A stretch of DNA of 64,000 nt from Saposhnikovia divaricata. Its lineage: Eukaryota; Streptophyta; Magnoliopsida; Apiales; Apiaceae. The translations under genes were made by a program, and so were the position numbers. The stretch lies in contig CM071595.1 of assembly GCA_036435485.1 (NCBI GenBank), forward strand, positions 99,936,580 to 100,000,579. The letters run 5' to 3'. Below the pieces are notes generated by a model. That model did no database searches. It saw nothing but the letters and a program-made list of their open reading frames with translations, and was not told the DNA's origin. Shown here piece after piece: positions 1 through 10,179 of the stretch. Positions within the stretch are counted from its first letter, which is position 1. The number at the start of each line of letters is the position of its first letter.

Positions 1-2
1 CT

Positions 3-569
3 GGAATGGATTTTTTCACTGACGCCTATGATCTCTTTTGCATATCTCTTGACACTAAATTGCTGGGACGCATATATTACCATGTTGATGGTGCTGAAAA
101 ACCAGGCACTTTATCTCCTAATGTCTCTGCTGCTGTCAATGGTGTAGCTTTTTGTGGGGTTTTGGCAATCATAATTTCAGCTTCATTTGATGCTAGATTC
201 AAGGCTCCGGCTTATGAGGTGCAGCAGATTTTGGAGGAACCAGGAATTCATTTTGGCTTGAAGATCTTTCCAGCTATATTGAGATCAACGTGCCATGGCA
301 TATCAGCTGCATCAGGGAAGCTTGGAGCAATAGTAGGTGCTTTTGGGTTCTTGTATTTGGCTCAGAACAAAGACAAGGCCAAGACTGATGCAGGATATCC
401 TGCAGGCATTGGAGTAAAAAATACACTCCTCGTGATAGGCTTCATCAATCTCGCAGGCACATTGTGCACGTTTTTGGTGCCCGAATCTAAAGGGAAATCT
501 CTGGAGGAGATTTCAGGTGAGAATGAGGACACCAAAGCAAATGCAAGTACATATGAAACAAGATCTTAG
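3..569 (+). pseudogene. PHT1-type phosphate transporter, 3' part, internally deleted
   Basis: Reading frame open from the window edge (the first Met at 6 is internal) to a stop at 567-569. It begins with the PHT1 hallmark GMDFFTDAYDLFCIS and ends with the family C-terminus (FPAILRSTCHGISAASGK, then VPESKGKSLEEISGENE). PHT1 proteins are proton/phosphate symporters of the plasma membrane with 12 membrane spans and about 520-540 residues. Here only about 190 remain. At about residue 52 (AFCG then VLAIIIS) the frame jumps over several membrane spans, and at about residue 77 (AYEVQQ then ILEEPG...FPAILRS) it skips the central loop and most of the second half. Both joins keep frame. A substitution (SLDTKLL where SLVTKLL is usual) also suggests decay. 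A functional 12-span carrier is not possible; a short transcribed protein cannot be excluded. The upstream part lies outside the window. Confidence 0.85.
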
Positions 570-1067
570 TTTAAGCAGTGGCTGTAAATTATAGAAAAGT
601 ACCATGATGAACTGATATTGTCGCATCTGCAGAATTTAGTTTAAAGCTGCAAGGGCATAACAGATCTGATGATCTATAGTTTCCCTTGAGACTTGTAGTA
701 TCTATAGTTCGATACCAGCTAAATATGCGAATTGTATAGCAGTTTTGGCGCCCCTTGGATGAAGAGGACAATAATACCCCTGCCATTTTAACTCCGTTAA
801 GGCCATGATAACGGAAGTCATTTAAGTGCCTAAACAAAGAATTTCGAGCCATCATAGTGCAAGATTTGCAACTTTGGTCATCAAAGTGCAAAAAATTAAT
901 TTATCTGGCCACTACAGTGCAATTTACTCTGTTTTTAATTACTTATTTTATGCAAATTAGCTTATAACTTGTAAAACGCACGACTCCTTTTTTAATATCT
1001 ATAATTATATTAATTTTTTTAATATTTATATGTTATTAATTTATATATTAAATTATTGTTAAAAAAT

Positions 1068-1070
<3 letters not shown>
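570..1070. other. 3' flank of the PHT1 remnant, no gene seen
   Basis: Moderately AT-rich sequence after the PHT1 stop. It probably includes the former 3' untranslated region. A minus-strand ORF at 589-891 has no recognisable domain and I treat it as chance. Confidence 0.5.

Positions 1071-1099
<29 letters not shown>
1070..1099. repeat. (AT)n microsatellite
   Basis: Uninterrupted TA dinucleotide run immediately left of the first foldback-like unit. Confidence 0.9.
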
Positions 1100-1104
<5 letters not shown>

Positions 1105-3964
1105 CTTTATTATAATACTTGAGTCTACCAATGTGCAATTAACTAATCAGAAAATTATGAATTATTTTAGAACCAATCGGAGCTAACTCCTAAATTTAGA
1201 CCAATCATGTTATATTAAGAATTTTCCTTCTTTACCATCTCACCCTACCTCTTTACTCATGGTTAGTTAACACTTCTAATTTAAATACAATAATGATTTA
1301 TTAAACATATCCATAAATAAATATTTTTAAATCAAAAAATATTTACTAGAAAATCACAATTTTAATTTGAAATCAATCATGATATACTATTATAAATTTT
1401 AAATTAAATTTCATAATTAATCACTCATTAATCAACCACCCTTTTAATATAATGTCAATCACAATCATTTTATCATACATTATAAATTGATTTTTATAAT
1501 ATATATTGTATAATTATAATCAATTTAAATAATTATAATCTAACTTAACTAAAAATCTGAAAAAAATCGAATTTGAAATCAGATTTTAAATAACTTGGAT
1601 AAAATTCATACCTTCAAAAATATATATTCAAGCTAATTTATTATTAGACAATTAGATAATGGCTTGAGGGCACGATATGTGATTTGATATTTAAAAATAT
1701 TTTTGATGAAATCGAACTACTAATTTTCAGTTTTATTAGCTGCATTATGAGATTGAATTTTTATCTAGGTTCAAGTAAAATAAAATAATCATACAAGATT
1801 AAAATCTCATAAAAATCAAGGGGGCGTGATTTTTTTTCTTTTACTATGAGGTGATTTTCTATTTAAATGTTGGTACCTTGCAACTTTCAATACTAATTTA
1901 TGCTAATGTTTTCATGTTGGTTGAGTTGTTGCCATAATTATATAATTATAGCGTAATTTAGTAAATATATAGTTATTATTTAATAATGTGAGAATAAATT
2001 ATATGAGAAACTTATTATCGAATATTTTGATTAAAAGTATATGTAATAAATAAGCATGTTATATTAAATAGTTATTATATTTTAATTAGAACTGTTAACT
2101 AACTGCGATTAGTAAAGTGGGTATAGAAAAGTAAATAAGGAAAATTATTAATATAACATGATTGGTTTAAAATTTAGGAATGGAATCTGATTGGTCCTAA
2201 AATAATTCCTCTTTTTTGATTGGTTAACTGTATGGTGTGGTAGACTCAGGTATTATAATAAAGGATTATGAATTATTTTAGAACCAATCAAAGCTAACTG
2301 CTAAATTTTAGACCAATCATGTTATATTAAGATTTTTTCTCATTTACAATCTCACCCTACCTCTTTAACCATGGTTAGTTAACACTTCTAATTTAAATAC
2401 AATAATGATTTTATTAAACATATCCATAAATAAATATTTTTTAAATCAAAAAATATTTACTAAAAAATCACAATTTTAATTTGAAATCAATCATGATATA
2501 CTATTATAAATTTTAATTTAAATTTCATAATTAATCATTCATTAATCAACCACTCTTATAATATAATGTCAATCACAATCATATTATCATACATTATAAA
2601 TTGATTTTTATAGTATATATTGTATAATTATAATCGATCTTAAATAATTATAATCTAACTTAACTAAAAATCTGAAAAAATCGAATTTGGAAATCAGATT
2701 TTAAATAACTTGGATAAAATTCATACCTTCAAAAATTTATATTCAAGCTAATTTATTAGTAAACAATTAGATAACGGCTTGAGGGCACGATATGTGATTT
2801 GATATTTAAAAATATTTTTGATGAAACCGAACTACTAATTTTCAATTTTATTAGCTGCATTTTTAGATTGAATTTTTATCTAGGTTCAAATAAAATAAAA
2901 TTATCATACATGATTAAAATCTCATAAAAATCAAGGGGGCGTGATTTTTTTCTTTTACTATGAGGTGATTTTCTATTTAAATGTTGGTACCTTGCAACTT
3001 TCACTACTAATGTATGCTAATGTTTTCATGTTGGTTGAGTTGTTGCCATAATTATATAATTATAGCATAATTTAGTAAGAGAAAAATGTTCCTATAGTTA
3101 ACTATAGGTAATTACCTATAGTTATATGCATTTTTAGTATTAAAGGTTGATGGCATTTTTGTAATAATGAAATCCACTCCCACGTATTTACAAAAATAGT
3201 CTTCCAATTGTATTATAATATGTGTTAACTATAGGCAATTACCTATAGTTAACTATAGGATCATTAAGCCCATTTAGTAAATATATAATTATTATTTAAT
3301 AATGTGAGAATAAATTATTTGAGAAACTTATTATCGAATATTTTGATTAAAAGTATATATAATATATAAGCATGTTATATTAAATAGTTATTATATTTTA
3401 ATTAGAACTGTTAACTAACTACGATTAGTAAAGTGGGTATGGAAAAGTAAATAAGGAAAATTATTAATATAACATGATTGGTTTAAAATTTAGGAATGAA
3501 ATCTGATTGGTCCTAAAATAATTCCTCTTTTTTGATTGGTTAACTGTATGGTGTGGTAGACTCAGGTATTATAATAAAGGATTATGAATTATTTTAGAAC
3601 CAATCAGAGCTAACTCCTAAATTTTAGACCAATCATGTTATATTAAAAATTTTCGTTATTTACAATCTCACCCTACCTCTTTAAACATGGTTAGTTAACA
3701 CTTCTAATTTAAATACAATAATGATTTTATTAAACATATCCATAAATAAATATTTTTTAAATCAAAAAATATTTACTAAAAAATCACAATTTTAATTTGA
3801 AATCAATCATGATATACTATTATAAATTTTAAATTAAATTTCATAATTAATCATTCATTAATCAACCACTCTTATAATATAATGTCAATCACAATCATAT
3901 TATCATACATTATAAATTGATTTTTATAGTATATATTGTATAATTATAATCGATCTTAAATAAT
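1100..3964. repeat. Tandem foldback-like DNA element array, left part (units 1, 2 and part of 3)
   Basis: Three copies of an AT-rich unit. The same internal landmark (GAATTATTTTAGAACCAATC) recurs at 1159, 2270 and 3586, and again at 34927 beyond the nested insertion. Spacings are 1111 bp and 1316 bp, and the third gap is also 1316 bp once the 30,025-bp insertion (with its extra target copy) is subtracted. Unit 1 starts CATCCTTTATTATAATAC and ends at about 2268 with an imperfect reverse complement. The inverted similarity continues for about 250-300 bp inwards (ACCAATCATGTTATATTA near both ends in opposite orientation). This is the architecture of a foldback or long-TIR non-autonomous DNA transposon, tandemly duplicated. 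No coding potential. Superfamily not determined. Confidence 0.7.
3079..3271. mobile_element. Mutator-type MITE, 193 bp, copy 1
   Basis: Insertion within foldback unit 2, absent at the matching place in unit 1 (about 1960). It is flanked by 9-bp direct repeats ATTTAGTAA (3070-3078 and 3272-3280). Terminal inverted repeats of about 44 bp are built around CCTATAGTTAACTATAGG and begin with G (GAGAAAAATG at the left end; GGGCTTAATG in reverse complement at the right). A 9-bp target duplication with long TIRs fits Mutator-like elements. Non-coding. Confidence 0.8.
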
Positions 3965-5692
3965 TGATAAATGGATTTTATATCCATTTAGAGCATTCTA
4001 ATTCGGCTTAAATTTATTGCTTTGGCCTCAAGTTTGTGGTAGTTTTGATGTGTTTTGCTTAATTGTGCAGGGTTGAAGAAATGTCGATTAAAGGTGTAGT
4101 TTCCGTCGTTATTTGGAGTTGATTTATGATATGGAATGAAGAATGGAGGCTAATGTCAACTCCCAAGAAGTATACAAGTCATTAAGGATGAAAGACGGAA
4201 GCTCATGCAAAAGGAACGGAAGAAAAAGCTTAAAAATCGAAGAAAAATCAATTTTCGCAGATCGGGACCAAGCCGGGAGCCTAATTGGCGCCCCAGAGCT
4301 GTTTATGCAGATTGAGCTGGTGCATCAGGCGCCAAAACGGCGCATCAGGCGCTGCGGCACGCGGGTGAAAAATCAGCCAGAATTTCTGATTTTGTTTTGG
4401 CCATATCTTGAGTTCTTTCTAGAAGTCCGTTTTGGACGATCTTACAGTCCACGCGAAGCTAACGAGATTCTCTATCATTCTAAAGTGGTCCAGATGTCCA
4501 CTTACAACTGGAACGGCCCAGAAATATTGAAGAAAAGTCAGCTACGAATTTTCCTTAAAAACAGAATCAGTTTAGGAAACGTATTATGTGCCGAACTGCA
4601 GAAATTCAACTTTGACAAGGAAATTTCTATAATTCCTACTTCTAATAAGTATGGTAATTGCTTTGGGCGGCTAGAACATTCCAGAATCAGATCTACACAT
4701 GGAATTTGCAATTCTATTCTCATTCAAGAACGGAAATTGCCAATCTTCTATTCCAACTCTAGAAATGCAATTGCTTGGTGGACAAGATTTCTAGAGCCTA
4801 TATAAACACATCCTACCATTGTAATTTAGAAGACCATTACATATCAATTACTTAGGATTATTTGTATCTTTTTATACTTTGTTTTTATCATGGTTTCATC
4901 AGATCCCATGATGACGAGAGGTTCAATTATGAACTAATCGTTGTCATGGGATTCTAACGGATTTATCTATGTAGCTTAGTAGTTTGATTGCTTTAAAGAT
5001 TTATGTGTGGTGAATTCTTGATATCCTCGTATGGTTGTGTTTCATGTGTTTAGATGAGTCATGAACATCTAATTTGTTAATCTCTTGCGAAACGAGAGTG
5101 GATCTTGAGATTTAGAACTTGCCATGCTAGCATAGGATAGGTTGATAATATTATCATGATTTGTGGCATACATAGAGATATGATGCTACCCTATGTGATC
5201 TATGTGGATAACTTGTGCTTCAACCTTTATGTTTTCAAATTCTATAGAGATATAGGGTCTAAACATATTTGGTGTCTACCCATCTTCTATCTCTTTTGTG
5301 GATGCATGCGTAGTTTGGTATTAGTATACCGAGAGGTAGCTTATACTGGTTCCGTGTTGTCTGATCAGATATCATAACCATCACATGCATTGATTAAAGG
5401 CATCAACTCTAAACGAAGTAGTTAATGAAGTTAGGATCCCATGTTTTCTCTTGCAGACGTAATTAGAATTCAATTCTTGTTAGTTTGTTAATTCTTAGTT
5501 TTATTAATTTGTTTCTTAGTTAATTATAGTTAATTAAAATCTTGTTATTTGTCTTAGCAGTGCATAATAACCATACATTGTTGCATAGGTACAAAACTGA
5601 ATTAAAACCATAACCAGATCTCTGTGGGAACGAACTCAACTTTATTCTATATTACTTGTGACCACGTACGCTTGCGTGATATTGTGTTAACA
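3965..5692 (+). repeat. Element A LTR1 (5' LTR)
   Basis: 1728 bp, TG...CA ends. A promoter-like TATATAAAC lies at 4798-4806, preceded by GC-rich inverted motifs (GGCGCC, CAGGCGC) at about 4288-4360. A 220-codon ORF at 4143-4805 lies wholly upstream of the TATA motif in U3. It has no recognisable domain and is probably incidental. LTR2 lacks an 18-bp segment near 4330 that LTR1 and LTR3 share. Confidence 0.9.
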
Positions 5693-5698
5693 AGTTTT

Positions 5699-5715
5699 TG
5701 GCGCCGCTGCCGGGG
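5699..5715 (+). other. Primer binding site, tRNA-Asp type (element A, internal 1)
   Basis: TGGCGCCGCTGCCGGGG, six bases after LTR1, is complementary (one mismatch) to the 3' end of plant tRNA-Asp. That primer is used by Athila/Tat-type Ty3 elements. Confidence 0.85.
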
Positions 5716-5840
5716 ACCATCGGTGTTTTATTTTTGGTTTATGTGCTTGTCAATAGTGGTCGTTAGAGTTCACTGACTCGGATTTGTTTTTCTTACTTAT
5801 TTTGTAGTTTGGTGAGTTTCAGGTACTTGAGTGTTTGAAG

Positions 5841-6710
5841 ATGGCAGGCCAGGAGTTGCCATGGTGGGCATATTCGAGTACATCCATGCCTTATCAATGT
5901 GAGCGGTGTTTTGGCGTTCATGATCCCTCACAATATTGTTACTACGAAGGAGTTGATCCATATGTCAGTTATGAGGAACAACCATATTTTCCATACCATC
6001 CTCAACAGTACCAGCAAGATGTTCCAGACATGTCATATTTCTTTGGAAGTGAAGAGTTTCAACATCAGCAACCTACTCCTACTTTTCAGTAAGATGAGGG
6101 TGATGATTTGAAGGAGATTAGGAAGGAGATTTTGATGCTTGTAGAGGGTCATGAGAAGAATCTCAAATCTATGGAGACACTAGTTGCTCAAGTTTTGAGT
6201 GTCTTGGAACAAGAGAAACAGCAATCCATACGAGAGGCAATTCCAGAAAATAACGATGACTTGGAGCAAGGTACTGCATGCATAATTGAAGAAGACAAAT
6301 TCCAAGAGGAGGTGAGTGTTCACAAGCCATGTGAGGAATTTGATCATGCTGGTGAGGTGGATGCTTTGGAAAGGGCACAATTTGAGACAGACACTGATGA
6401 GCTGCACAAATTTCAAGAATTGGTATGTGCGTACCAAGAAGACACTGATGAGCTGCACAAATTTCAAGAATTGGTATGTGCGTACCAAGAGGCTGAAGAA
6501 CATGGGAAAGATGCAGGTCTTCTACTTGACTCAGAGTTTAAAGATGGAGGTATCGCATTAGAGCCAATGGAGGAAGTTCTCTTTGAGGAACCAAAGGCTT
6601 CAGCAACTTACATTTATCCTCCTCCATTATATTCAACCGAAGGCCGCGAAGGTGTGTTGTTCTACAAATTGACAGATTTTGGGTCAACAGATGAAGGCAT
6701 TGGAACATGA
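5841..6710 (+). pseudogene. Element A gag-remnant ORF, copy 1 (two nonsense mutations)
   Basis: First ATG at 5841 (MAGQELPWWAYSS). Compared with copy 2 in internal 2, this copy has an in-frame TAA at 6090-6092 where copy 2 has TCA, and a TGA at 6708-6710 where copy 2 has GGA. The N-terminus has a zinc-knuckle-like CERC-x3-H-x5-C (about residues 17-30), then a P/Q/Y-rich stretch, then a probable coiled coil (EIRKEI...LEQEKQQ) and an acidic tail. The order knuckle, Q-rich, coiled coil matches the C-terminal half of the gag encoded by element C. I infer a gag from which the capsid part has been lost. A perfect 51-bp tandem duplication encodes DTDELHKFQELVCAYQE twice (about 6391-6492). Confidence 0.7.
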
Positions 6711-6835
6711 CATATTTGTTATACGAATAGGCCAAGCGAGGATAAGGGGCAGAAAGTGTGCCGCCGTGATGACGATGAAGTTTCACGAAGAGATGACCAG
6801 GCAAACTATTATCATCTTAATGGAGGCTTGGAAGT

Positions 6836-6884
6836 AACGTCAAGCTAATGACGTTAAAGAAGCGCTTCTTGGGAGGCAACCCAA
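6836..6884 (+). other. Conserved three-hairpin motif after the ORF, copy 1
   Basis: Three adjacent self-complementary segments: AACGTCA-6nt-TGACGTT (6836-6855), AGAAGCGCTTCT (6858-6869, perfect palindrome) and TTGGG-6nt-CCCAA (6869-6884). The same block follows the stop codon in internal 2 (30279-30327) and, on the minus strand, in element C (25356-25402). Confidence 0.7.
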
Positions 6885-7896
6885 GCATTGTTGTATACTG
6901 GTATGTTTTCTACTTTCCCTCGTATTTACTTCCATTCAATGAGGACATTGAATATTTTAAGTTTGGGGGTGGTTTGAGGGATAAGTAGTGTATGTAGTTG
7001 TGATTGTTAGTCACTGTGTTCATGTAGTAAATTATGCATTTATGTTCATGATATCTACGTTTGTTTCATATAGGACATTCTATTTTTATATATCATGTGA
7101 GTTCATAATAGTTTGCATTTGCACCCATGCTTGAAAGGAATTTTGTGTTGTTGACGTTTTTTGATTGAGAAGTGATATGCTTTGTTCTTGTGCACACACA
7201 TACACTAGTAAGTTGAAGCTAGTAGACTTATTGAATGTTGTAAGTAATTAGAAGGACATGAATACGTGCAAGTTGATTTAGTTTGCATGCTTTGAATAAA
7301 AGTAGGTGCATTAGAGAGATTTTTGCTTGGGATTGAGTATGTTTTTCCCGCCAAGTGAGCTTTTGAGCCATATTGCATTTGTTGCAATTTTATTCGTTTG
7401 CTTGAGTGTCCACGGATTGTTTGCATTGCTAGCAGTTGTTTGAGGTCTTTCTTGAAACGCATGACATTATTTGACGATTAAAATGATAAAGGCATTAGGA
7501 TTAACCGCATATTTTCCCATATTACCACACCATGTTTACATGATCAATTAGTTAAACCGTTGAGCTTAATCCTATTTTTTCGGTGACATACCACATTACT
7601 TGCCTAGACCTTTTTCTTGTATTGGCCTTACATTAATTTGAACCCGCATTGTCAAAGGCTAGTAGGGTGCTTAAGGGAGTAATAAGGTGTGCAAGAAAGG
7701 GTTTATTGTTGGTCATAAGTTTGGGGGAAATATTGAAATTTGGAAATTGGGTTTGGTTGTTGCTTGATAGTCGGCGTATGTAATAAAATTGTGGGATCAT
7801 TATTATTGTTTATATTATTGTTTGTGTTATATTTAGCTCTCGGAAAAAAAAAAGAAAAAAAAAGGGAAAAAAGAAAAAAAAAGAAAAAAAAAGAAG

Positions 7897-7946
<50 letters not shown>

Positions 7947-8745
7947 GAGAGCATGTTTGTGTTTGTTGTGATCCTATTTCAGTCGACTAGTCGAGTATTT
8001 TTGTTGGAAGAAAAATAATAAATTATGTGGGGGGAAAAATAGGTGGTTGTGTATGATTTATTATAAGTTCCTACTAGTTTTTGACACTTCACCTGTTTTG
8101 GCTTATTTGACATACCTTGTCCCTAGCCCCGTTACAACCCAAATAAAGACCTTTTGATTATCGCCATTGATGTATGTTGTGTTAAGAGTTAGATTGATAC
8201 CAAATGTCAAGCATGCTTATGATTTTGTTGGAATTGAGTGATACACTTACCCTTGTTCTTGAGTGAATATTATTTTATGAGTGGATTGTGAGTGTTTGCT
8301 TGTTTTTGCGTATGAGATCCCGAGTTTTGTCTCAAAGATGTACTCATGTAGTCTTAGCATGTTTAATAACTTATTCTTACACTTGACATGGACTTGTGAG
8401 AACTTATGCATGTTCATTGAGTAGACTATGTGAATACTTGCACTTTCGACACCAAGACATTGCGTATTTACCTTGATTCTTAAGTTGATATGGCATGAGA
8501 GGATTTGAAGGTATGGTAGGATATTAATTGCATTTTCATTTAGTTGCATTCATGCATTTCATTGCATTGGATTTTGTGGGTACATTCACTATAGGCCCTC
8601 ACGAGGCCTTACTCGTCCACTAGGGCTGCCTAGGGGTTTAAAGGGCTTGTTGCATATGCCAAATGCAACTGTGATCACCTACGGAAGTGGTACTAGTTAG
8701 TTAGATAGTTTGTAATTGTTTATGCTTGAGGACAAGCATCGGTTT
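6885..8745 (+). other. Element A internal 1, non-coding 3' region
   Basis: No gene. It holds two internal copies of the polypurine motif (AAGTTTGGGGGTGG ending at 6972 and AAGTTTGGGGGAAA at 7717-7730), an A-rich then (AT)n tract at about 7848-7941, and a segment at 8576-8745 conserved in internal 2 and in element C. A hairpin GCTTG-AGGA-CAAGC lies at 8724-8737. Confidence 0.75.
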
Positions 8746-8758
8746 AAGTTTAGGGGTG
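8746..8758 (+). other. Polypurine tract before LTR2
   Basis: AAGTTTAGGGGTG directly precedes the TGATAAATGG start of LTR2. One G is changed to A relative to the tract before LTR3. Confidence 0.75.
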
Positions 8759-10179
8759 TGATAAATGGATTTTATATCCATTTAGAGCATTATAATTCGG
8801 CTTAAATTGATTGCTTTGGCCTCAAGTTTGTGGTAGTTTTGATGTGTTTTGCTTAATTGTGCAGGGTTGAAGAAATGTCGATTAAAGGTGTAGTTTCCGT
8901 CATTATTTGGAGTTGATTTATGATATGGAATGAAGAATGGAGGCTAATGTCAACTCCCAAGAAGTATACAAGTCATTAAGGATGAAAGACGGAAGCTCAT
9001 GCAAAAGGAACGGAAGAAAAAGCTTAAAAATCGAAGAAAAATCAGTTTTCGCAGATCGGGACCAAGCCGGGAGCCTAATTGGCGCCCCAGAGCTGTTTAT
9101 GCAGATTGAGCTGGTGCATCAGGCGCTGCGGCACGCGGGTGAAAAATCAGCCAGAATTTCTGATTTTGTTTTGGCCATATCTTGAGTTCTTTCTAGAAGT
9201 CCGTTTTGGACGATTTTACAGTCCACGCGAAGCTAACGAGATTCTCTATCATTCTAAAGTGGTCCAGATGTCCACTTACAACTGGAACGGCCCAGAAATA
9301 TTGAAGAAAAGTCAGCTACGAATTTTCCTTAAAAACAGAATCAGTTTAGGAAACGTATTATGTGCCGAACTGCAGAAATTCAACTTTGACAAGGAAATTT
9401 CTATAATTCCTACTTCTAATAAGTATGGTAATTGCTTTGGGCGGCTAGAACATTCCAGAATCAGATCTACACATGGAATTTGCAATTCTATTCTCATTCA
9501 AGAACGGAAATTGCCAATCTTCTATTCCAACTCTAGAAAGGCAATTGCTTGGTGGACAAGATTTCTAGAGCCTATATAAACACATCCTACCATTGTAATT
9601 TAGAAGACCATTACATATCAATTACTTAGGATTATTTGTATCTTTTTATACTTTGTTTTTATCATGGTTTCATAAGATCCCATGATGACGAGAGGTTCAA
9701 TTATGAACTAATCGTTGTCATGGGATTCTAACGGATTTATCTATGTAGCTTAGTAGTTTGATTGATTTAAAGATTTATGTGTGGTGAATTCTTGATATCC
9801 TCGTATGGTTGTGTTTCATGTGTTTAGATGAGTCATGAACATCTAATTTGTTAATCTCTTGCGAAACGAGAGTGGATCTTGAGATTTAGAACTTGCCATG
9901 CTAGCATAGGATAGGTTGATAATATTATCATGATTTGTGGCATACATAGAGATATGATGCTACCCTATGTGATCTATGTGGATAACTTGTGCTTCAACCT
10001 TTATGTTTTCAAATTATATAGAGATATAGGGTCTAAACATATTTGGTGTCTACCCATCTTCTATCTCTTTTGTGGATGCATGCGTAGTTTGGTATTAGTA
10101 TACCGAGAGGTAGCTTATACTGGTTCCGTGTTGTCTGATCAGATATCATAACCATCACATGCATTGATTAAAGGCATCA
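8759..10179 (+). repeat. Element A LTR2 (middle LTR), left part
   Basis: Starts TGATAAATGG. It is colinear with LTR1 until CATCA at 10175-10179, where element B is inserted. The remainder resumes at 20705 and ends at 20996. It lacks 18 bp present in LTR1 and LTR3. Confidence 0.88.

Noticed and set aside
4143..4805. 220-codon ORF inside LTR1 of element A, also present in LTR2 and LTR3 in shorter forms
   Set aside because: It lies in U3 upstream of the TATA motif, has no recognisable domain and is cut differently in each LTR. Its repetition only reflects LTR duplication.
7740..8018. ORF with poly-Lys and (Ile-Tyr)n
   Set aside because: Simply a translation of the A-rich and (AT)n tracts.
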